Positions 7,786 through 11,254 of a DNA stretch of 11,254 nt are shown one piece after another. The stretch is from JAZQHR01 sp045540695 (lineage in GTDB: Bacteria; Bacillota; Clostridia; UMGS1810), in the NCBI GenBank assembly GCA_045540695.1, contig JAZQHR010000045.1:1-11254 (forward strand), given 5' to 3'. The position numbers and the translations under genes are program-made. The notes below the pieces were generated by a model. It had not been told where the DNA came from. It saw only the letters and a list, made by a program, of their open reading frames with translations, and made no database searches. Each line of letters starts with the position of its first letter. Positions within the stretch are counted from its first letter, which is position 1.

Positions 7786-7809
7786 TGTTTATTGAGAAAG
7801 CCCCTTTTA
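7786..7809 (-). repeat. Right terminal inverted repeat
   Basis: A 24-base arm, the perfect reverse complement of 7654-7677. It ends in CCCCTTTTA eight bases before the stop codon of the AraC-family gene on the other strand. Beyond it the symmetry breaks (CTA to the right, AGA to the left of the other arm). Confidence 0.85.
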
Positions 7810-7817
7810 CTATGATA

Positions 7818-8621
7818 TTATTTTTTATTAAGCATAGCATATTTTTTAGGGGTTATACCTTTTGCTTTTTTAAATACCGCTGCAAAGTAGTTGCTGTCGT
7901 TAAATCCGCACTCGCTTGCTATTTGTGTTATCGGCATATTTGTATCAGATAATAGCTTTTCGGCAATAGATATTCGGGTGATGTTTATGTATTCATTTAA
8001 ACCGACACCGGTTGAAGTTTTAAAAAACCTCGATAAATAGCTTGGGCTGATTGAATACACTTGGGCAAGATGCTCTAAAGATAAATCTCCCTGATAATTT
8101 TCAGTGATGTATTTCGATATGCTCTCTGCAGTAGCGTATAATTTGCTTGTCTTATGATTTATTTCAAGAGAATATCTGGATATAAGTATCAAAAGCTGTT
8201 TAAAATAAAGCATTTGCATTTTATCATATCCATCGTTTCTTTTTTCTTCTTCACTTTCAATGTTTTTTAATATAGATTGAATGTGGTGAGCTTTTTCGTG
8301 TTTGATTTTTATATATTTGTTTTCCTTCATCCACGCTATATACTTTGAAAAATCTTCATCAATATCTCTGTCATCAAAAGTGAAAAGCACACGTATTGTA
8401 ATATCGGTACCCATATTATCGGTTTTATGAAACGTATTTTTAGGCACAAAAATCATATCTCCGGGTTCAAGTATATATATCTCATTGTCGATAAAATATT
8501 TAGTATGACCTTTTTCGAGATAGTACAGCTCGTGCTTGTCGTGAAAGTGAGGTTCTGGCATTTTAGTGTTTATTTTGTGTGTTGTTTTTTCATAAAATGG
8601 TATTTCGTATTGCATAGTCAT
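7818..8621 (-). CDS. AraC-family transcriptional regulator with cupin sensor domain
   Basis: The 267-residue protein has an N-terminal AraC-type cupin (about 5-75) with PHFHDKHELYYLEKGH (24-39) and LEPGDMIFVPKNTFH (51-65), which normally senses a sugar or sugar acid. A helical linker (95-165) leads to a C-terminal AraC DNA-binding domain (about 168-263). Its first helix-turn-helix is near 181-204 (SLEHLAQVYSISPSYLSRFF). Its second is near 231-254 (ITQIASECGFNDSNYFAAVFKK), followed by the family signature GITPKKY. Such proteins usually activate a neighbouring carbohydrate operon. The gene is divergent from the galacturonidase gene, so galacturonate or a related oligomer is the likely effector (inference). 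Two starts are possible: TTG at 8633, or ATG at 8621, which follows GGTGAT (8626-8631 on the complementary strand). I choose 8621. Confidence 0.87.
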   Translation of the reverse strand: MTMQYEIPFYEKTTHKINTKMPEPHFHDKHELYYLEKGHTKYFIDNEIYILEPGDMIFVPKNTFHKTDNMGTDITIRVLFTFDDRDIDEDFSKYIAWMKENKYIKIKHEKAHHIQSILKNIESEEEKRNDGYDKMQMLYFKQLLILISRYSLEINHKTSKLYATAESISKYITENYQGDLSLEHLAQVYSISPSYLSRFFKTSTGVGLNEYINITRISIAEKLLSDTNMPITQIASECGFNDSNYFAAVFKKAKGITPKKYAMLNKK

Positions 8622-8637
8622 TTTTATCACCAATCAT

Positions 8638-8666
8638 ATTTTAACATAAATATTTTGTAAAAACAA
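8638..8666 (-). promoter_or_regulatory. Candidate promoter for the AraC-family gene
   Basis: On the minus strand TTGTTT (8666-8661) and TAAAAT (8643-8638) are separated by 17 bases. The predicted transcript start would fall only about ten bases before the ATG at 8621, on top of the ribosome binding site, which lowers confidence. The -35 lies inside the palindrome at 8659-8684, which would suit autoregulation. Confidence 0.3.
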
Positions 8667-8684
8667 CAAAATTTTTTTGTTTTT
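8659..8684. promoter_or_regulatory. 26-bp near-perfect AT-rich palindrome, candidate operator
   Basis: Positions 8659-8671 and 8672-8684 are reverse complements except for one pair (C8667/T8676). It lies between the two divergent promoters and covers the putative -35 of the regulator gene, as an AraC-type operator might. AT-richness makes chance symmetry easier, so this remains a candidate. Confidence 0.35.
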
Positions 8685-8700
8685 GATGTAAATTAGACAA

Positions 8701-8718
8701 TATATTTAAGGAAATATA
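8701..8718. promoter_or_regulatory. Short inverted repeat upstream of the lplD promoter
   Basis: TATATTT (8701-8707) and AAATATA (8712-8718) flank AAGG. The site occupies the -35 region of the galacturonidase promoter, where an activator touching RNA polymerase would bind. This is weak evidence because the arms are pure A/T. Confidence 0.25.
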
Positions 8719-8727
8719 AATTAAATG

Positions 8728-8736
8728 TGATATAAT
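8728..8736 (+). promoter_or_regulatory. Extended -10 promoter of the galacturonate genes
   Basis: TGATATAAT is a perfect extended -10 element. No good -35 lies 16-18 bases upstream; the nearest is TTAAGG at 8706-8711 with a 19-base spacer. This fits a promoter that depends on an activator such as the divergent AraC-family protein. The predicted start near 8743 leaves a leader of about 27 bases. Confidence 0.65.
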
Positions 8737-8754
8737 GGTACTATAAAAACATTG

Positions 8755-8760
8755 TAGGAG
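8755..8760 (+). promoter_or_regulatory. Shine-Dalgarno site that fixes the lplD start
   Basis: TAGGAG directly abuts an ATG at 8761, leaving no spacer, but is nine bases from the in-frame ATG at 8770. The second is therefore the probable start and removes three residues (MCN). Confidence 0.7.
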
Positions 8761-8769
8761 ATGTGTAAT

Positions 8770-10161
8770 ATGAAATTTGTAAATAACAAAGCAGAAGGCG
8801 TAAAAATCGCATATATCGGCGGCGGCTCAAGAGGATGGGCATGGGGACTTATGTCTGACCTTGTAGCTTGCGACGATATGTCAGGAGATGTATATCTTTA
8901 TGATATCGATTTTGAAGGTGCAAAAAATAACGAAATAATAGGTAATAAGTTTAACTCTGCTGAAGGTGCAAATACCACTTGGAATTATAAAGCAGTAAAA
9001 ACAATAGGCGAGGCTCTGACAGGTGCGGATTTTGTTGTAATATCTATTCTTCCCGGTACATTTGATGAAATGGAATCGGACGTACATACCCCGGAAAAGT
9101 ACGGCATTTATCAGCCGGTAGGAGATACAAGCGGTCCTGGCGGAATAATAAGAGCACTTCGTACACTTCCTATGTTCGAAGAATTTGCACTTGCTATAAA
9201 AGAATACTGTCCAAACGCATGGGTTATAAACTATACAAACCCTATGACACTTTGCATAGGTCAGCTTTATAAAACTTTCCCTGAAATAAAAGCATTTGGT
9301 TGCTGTCACGAAGTATTTGGTACACAGAAGCTTCTTGCTAAAATGGTAGAAGAAAAGCTTGGCTTTAAAGATGTTAAGCGTGAGGAGATAAGAGTAAACG
9401 TTACAGGTGTTAACCACTTTACATGGATAAAAGATGCTCACTATAAAAATATTGATTTGTATCCAATATACAAAGAGTATTGCGAAGAAAATATCGAAAA
9501 CGGTATCTGTGACCAGGCAGACACAAACTGGATGAACAGAGTGTTTGTAACAAAAGAAAAGGTTAAAATGGACCTTTTCCTTCGTACGGGCTGTATTGGT
9601 GCTGCGGGCGACAGACATTTAGCTGAATTCTGCCCTGGAAAATGGTATCTTTCAAGTCCTGAAAGAGTAGAGGAAATGAGCTTTGCCCTTACTCCTGTTT
9701 CGTGGAGAAAAGAAGATATGAAAAATCGTATCGAACGTGGCGAAAGACTTGCAAGCGGTGAAGAAAAGACAGAGCTTAAGCCAACAGGCGAAGAAGGTGT
9801 TATGCAGATGAGAGCACTACTTGGCCTTCACGATTTTGTTACAAATGTAAATATACCAAATAAAGGACAGATATCAAATCTGCCACTTGGTGCTATAGTT
9901 GAAACAAACGCACATTTTGCGAATGATATGGTTACTCCTGTAATGAGTGGTGATGTTCCACCTGCAGTAAATCAGCTCGTTTCAAAGATATGTAACGAGC
10001 AGGAACAGGTATTAGATGCAATACAAAAACGTGACCTTGATATGGCATTTGCAGCTTTTTGTGCAGACCCACTTGTTACTTGCTCGCTATCTGATGCAAG
10101 GAAAATGTTTGATGAAATGATTGACAATACCAAAAAATACCTTACAATGTATAATGTGTAA
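8770..10161 (+). CDS. lplD: GH4-family alpha-galacturonidase, LplD-like (EC 3.2.1.67)
   Basis: The 463-residue protein is a glycoside hydrolase family 4 member. These enzymes use NAD+ and a divalent metal and cleave by an oxidation-elimination route. The N-terminal Rossmann fold shows IAYIGGGSRGWAWGLMSDL (13-31) and ISILPG (91-96). It is followed by VGDTSGPGGIIRALRT (117-132), NYTNPM (154-159), GCCHEVFGTQKLL (177-189; C179 as metal ligand), GVNHF (213-217; H216 as second ligand) and AAGDRHLAEF (278-287). The CCHEVFGTQKLL block and overall sequence resemble Bacillus subtilis LplD, an alpha-galacturonidase, rather than MelA or AglA; this comparison is from memory. No signal peptide, so it probably acts on imported galacturonides and releases D-galacturonate. 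The uxaB gene 21 bases downstream supports this. Other GH4 alpha-glycosidase specificities remain possible. Confidence 0.87.
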   Translation: MKFVNNKAEGVKIAYIGGGSRGWAWGLMSDLVACDDMSGDVYLYDIDFEGAKNNEIIGNKFNSAEGANTTWNYKAVKTIGEALTGADFVVISILPGTFDEMESDVHTPEKYGIYQPVGDTSGPGGIIRALRTLPMFEEFALAIKEYCPNAWVINYTNPMTLCIGQLYKTFPEIKAFGCCHEVFGTQKLLAKMVEEKLGFKDVKREEIRVNVTGVNHFTWIKDAHYKNIDLYPIYKEYCEENIENGICDQADTNWMNRVFVTKEKVKMDLFLRTGCIGAAGDRHLAEFCPGKWYLSSPERVEEMSFALTPVSWRKEDMKNRIERGERLASGEEKTELKPTGEEGVMQMRALLGLHDFVTNVNIPNKGQISNLPLGAIVETNAHFANDMVTPVMSGDVPPAVNQLVSKICNEQEQVLDAIQKRDLDMAFAAFCADPLVTCSLSDARKMFDEMIDNTKKYLTMYNV

Positions 10162-10182
10162 TTACATATCGGAGAGATAATT

Positions 10183-11254
10183 ATGAAAGAAAAAATAATA
10201 CAGTTTGGTGAAGGCGGTTTCTTACGTGGATTTGTCGACTGGATAGTAAGTATTACAAATGAAAAGTCTGATTTTGATGCAAATGTTGTTGTGGTACAGC
10301 CGATAGATAAGGGGATGTGCGACGTTTTGTCATCTCAAAATTGCGTATATACCCATATCGCACGCGGCCTTCAAAACGGCGAAAAGGTTGTTGACACAAA
10401 GAGAATAGATGTAATATCAAGATGTGTAAAGCCGTATGAAGATTTTGATGCATACCTTAACCTTGCCGAAAATCCTGATTTCAGGTTTGTAGTGTCAAAT
10501 ACCACTGAAGCGGGTATTGCATTTTCGGCAGAGGATAAGATAGAAAATGCACCTAATGTTACATTCCCTGCAAAGGTTGCACTTCTTTTAAAGAAACGTT
10601 TTGACCTTGGCTTAAATGGATTTATATTCCTGCCTTGTGAGCTTATAAACAAAAACGGCGAAACTCTTAAAAAGTATATAATTGATTATGCAAAAATGTG
10701 GAATTTTGGCGATGATTTCATAGCATGGGTTGAAAATGAAAACATATTCTACAATACATTAGTTGATAGAATAGTTACAGGATATCCGCGTGATGAAAAG
10801 ATTGACCTTGGCTATGAAGATAACATGCTAAATACAAGCGAAATTTTTCACCTTTGGGTTATAGAAGGTCCAAAAGAAATAGTAAATGAATTTCCGTTTG
10901 ATAAAGCAGGATTAAACATTATAGTTACAGATAATCTTGAGCGTTACCGCACAAGAAAGGTAAGAATTTTAAACGGAGCTCATACATCTATGATACCTTA
11001 TGCAATGCTTGAAGGCATTGAAACCGTAGGCGATTGTATGAACGATGAGAAGATGAGCGCTTTTGTAAAAAAATGCGTTTATGACGAGATAATTCCTACA
11101 CTTGACCTGCCGCAGGATGAACTTGTGTCGTATGCCAATGACGTGTTTGAGAGATTTAACAATCCGTTTATAAAACACCTTTGTGCATCCATCTCGCTAA
11201 ATTCTGTAAGTAAGTTTAAAGTAAGAGTGCTTCCATCAATACTTGAATACATAA
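10183..11254 (+). CDS. uxaB: Tagaturonate reductase (altronate oxidoreductase) UxaB, 3' end cut by window
   Basis: The first 357 residues are present; the frame is open to the window end, and the full protein is expected at about 480 residues. It belongs to the polyol/mannitol dehydrogenase family. The N-terminus has the nucleotide-binding turn QFGEGGFLRGF (7-17), followed by SNTTEAGI (105-112), LPCELINKNG (150-159) and VDRIVTGYP (194-202). The catalytic block KVRILNGAH has K259, N264 and H267, the same K-x4-N-x2-H spacing as in mannitol dehydrogenase. UxaB reduces D-tagaturonate to D-altronate with NADH in the isomerase branch of galacturonate breakdown. GGAGAG at 10171-10176 precedes the ATG by six bases. 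It is co-directional with lplD, with no terminator between them. Fructuronate or mannitol specificity is possible, but the SNTTEAGI segment and galacturonidase neighbour favour UxaB. An altronate dehydratase (UxaA) would be expected downstream. Confidence 0.88.
   Translation, partial: MKEKIIQFGEGGFLRGFVDWIVSITNEKSDFDANVVVVQPIDKGMCDVLSSQNCVYTHIARGLQNGEKVVDTKRIDVISRCVKPYEDFDAYLNLAENPDFRFVVSNTTEAGIAFSAEDKIENAPNVTFPAKVALLLKKRFDLGLNGFIFLPCELINKNGETLKKYIIDYAKMWNFGDDFIAWVENENIFYNTLVDRIVTGYPRDEKIDLGYEDNMLNTSEIFHLWVIEGPKEIVNEFPFDKAGLNIIVTDNLERYRTRKVRILNGAHTSMIPYAMLEGIETVGDCMNDEKMSAFVKKCVYDEIIPTLDLPQDELVSYANDVFERFNNPFIKHLCASISLNSVSKFKVRVLPSILEYI

Larger units (their letters stand above)
7654..7809. mobile_element. 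MITE-like 156-bp element with 24-bp terminal inverted repeats
   Basis: The arms 7654-7677 and 7786-7809 are perfect inverted repeats of 24 bases, running inward from TAAAAGGGGC through TTTCTCAATAAACA. Further inward the symmetry continues imperfectly (CGAATAA at 7685-7691 against TTATTCG at 7771-7777; GTAG at 7704-7707 against CTAC at 7750-7753), enclosing two small hairpins. There is no coding capacity. The ends resemble the GGGCTGTCTCAA-type termini I recall from IS1182-like elements (recall, not checked). No direct target duplication is seen next to the arms. It lies between convergent genes; because a long stem is followed by TTTT in either direction, it may also serve as a bidirectional terminator. 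Confidence 0.6.

Noticed and set aside
7654..7809. Reading the inverted repeat simply as a rho-independent terminator
   Set aside because: The arms are 108 bases apart and enclose further structured symmetry, far from a normal short terminator hairpin, though a terminator role in addition is possible.
8427..8660. Open frame of 77 codons on the plus strand
   Set aside because: It is antisense to the cupin region of the AraC-family gene, which has clear motifs, and its own sequence is composition-biased.
8693..8720. Alternative promoter TTAGAC-16-TATAAA upstream of lplD
   Set aside because: It is much weaker than the extended -10 at 8728-8736 and in a region so AT-rich that chance matches are expected.
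8881..9618. Long open frame on the minus strand (245 codons)
   Set aside because: It lies wholly antisense to the conserved GH4 gene, has low-complexity Cys/Phe/Tyr-rich composition and resembles no family; it reflects codon bias of the real gene.

Overview
The window is AT-rich, with strong GGAGG-type ribosome binding sites, several TTG starts and heavy use of AUA/AAA codons. Together with the gene content (ECF vitamin/cofactor transporter, LplD-type family 4 glycosidase, AraC-type sugar regulator) this suggests a low-GC anaerobic Firmicute, most likely a gut-type member of Clostridia. That is inference; there is no rRNA or other taxonomic marker.

Left part (42-7656), all on + and closely spaced, probably one transcription unit. 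It starts with an ACT-ACT-metallo-beta-lactamase fusion protein. Next come an ECF transporter transmembrane subunit (EcfT) and, overlapping it, a large single protein that carries both ECF ATPase domains and a C-terminal membrane region resembling a substrate-binding S component. Those two genes could encode a complete ECF importer; its substrate cannot be read from the sequence. A CcdA-type thiol/disulfide membrane protein, a cytoplasmic SGNH hydrolase with an N-terminal beta-rich domain, and an EamA-family 10-TM exporter follow with gaps of 15-22 bases.

Middle (7654-7809): the unit ends in a 156-bp element with perfect 24-bp terminal inverted repeats, an imperfect inner stem and two inner hairpins. 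It looks like a miniature inverted-repeat element. Its left end supplies the stop codon of the EamA gene, and it sits between convergent genes, where it may also act as a terminator.

Right part (7818-11254): an AraC-family regulator on - is divergent from an LplD-like GH4 alpha-galacturonidase and a tagaturonate reductase (UxaB, cut by the window end). The three form a compact galacturonate/pectin-oligomer utilisation locus. The enzyme would release D-galacturonate inside the cell and UxaB would work on the tagaturonate-to-altronate step. The shared intergenic region holds an extended -10 promoter for the catabolic genes, a weaker candidate promoter for the regulator, and two palindromes that are candidate operators.

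No tRNA, rRNA, CRISPR array, phage gene or transposase gene was seen.
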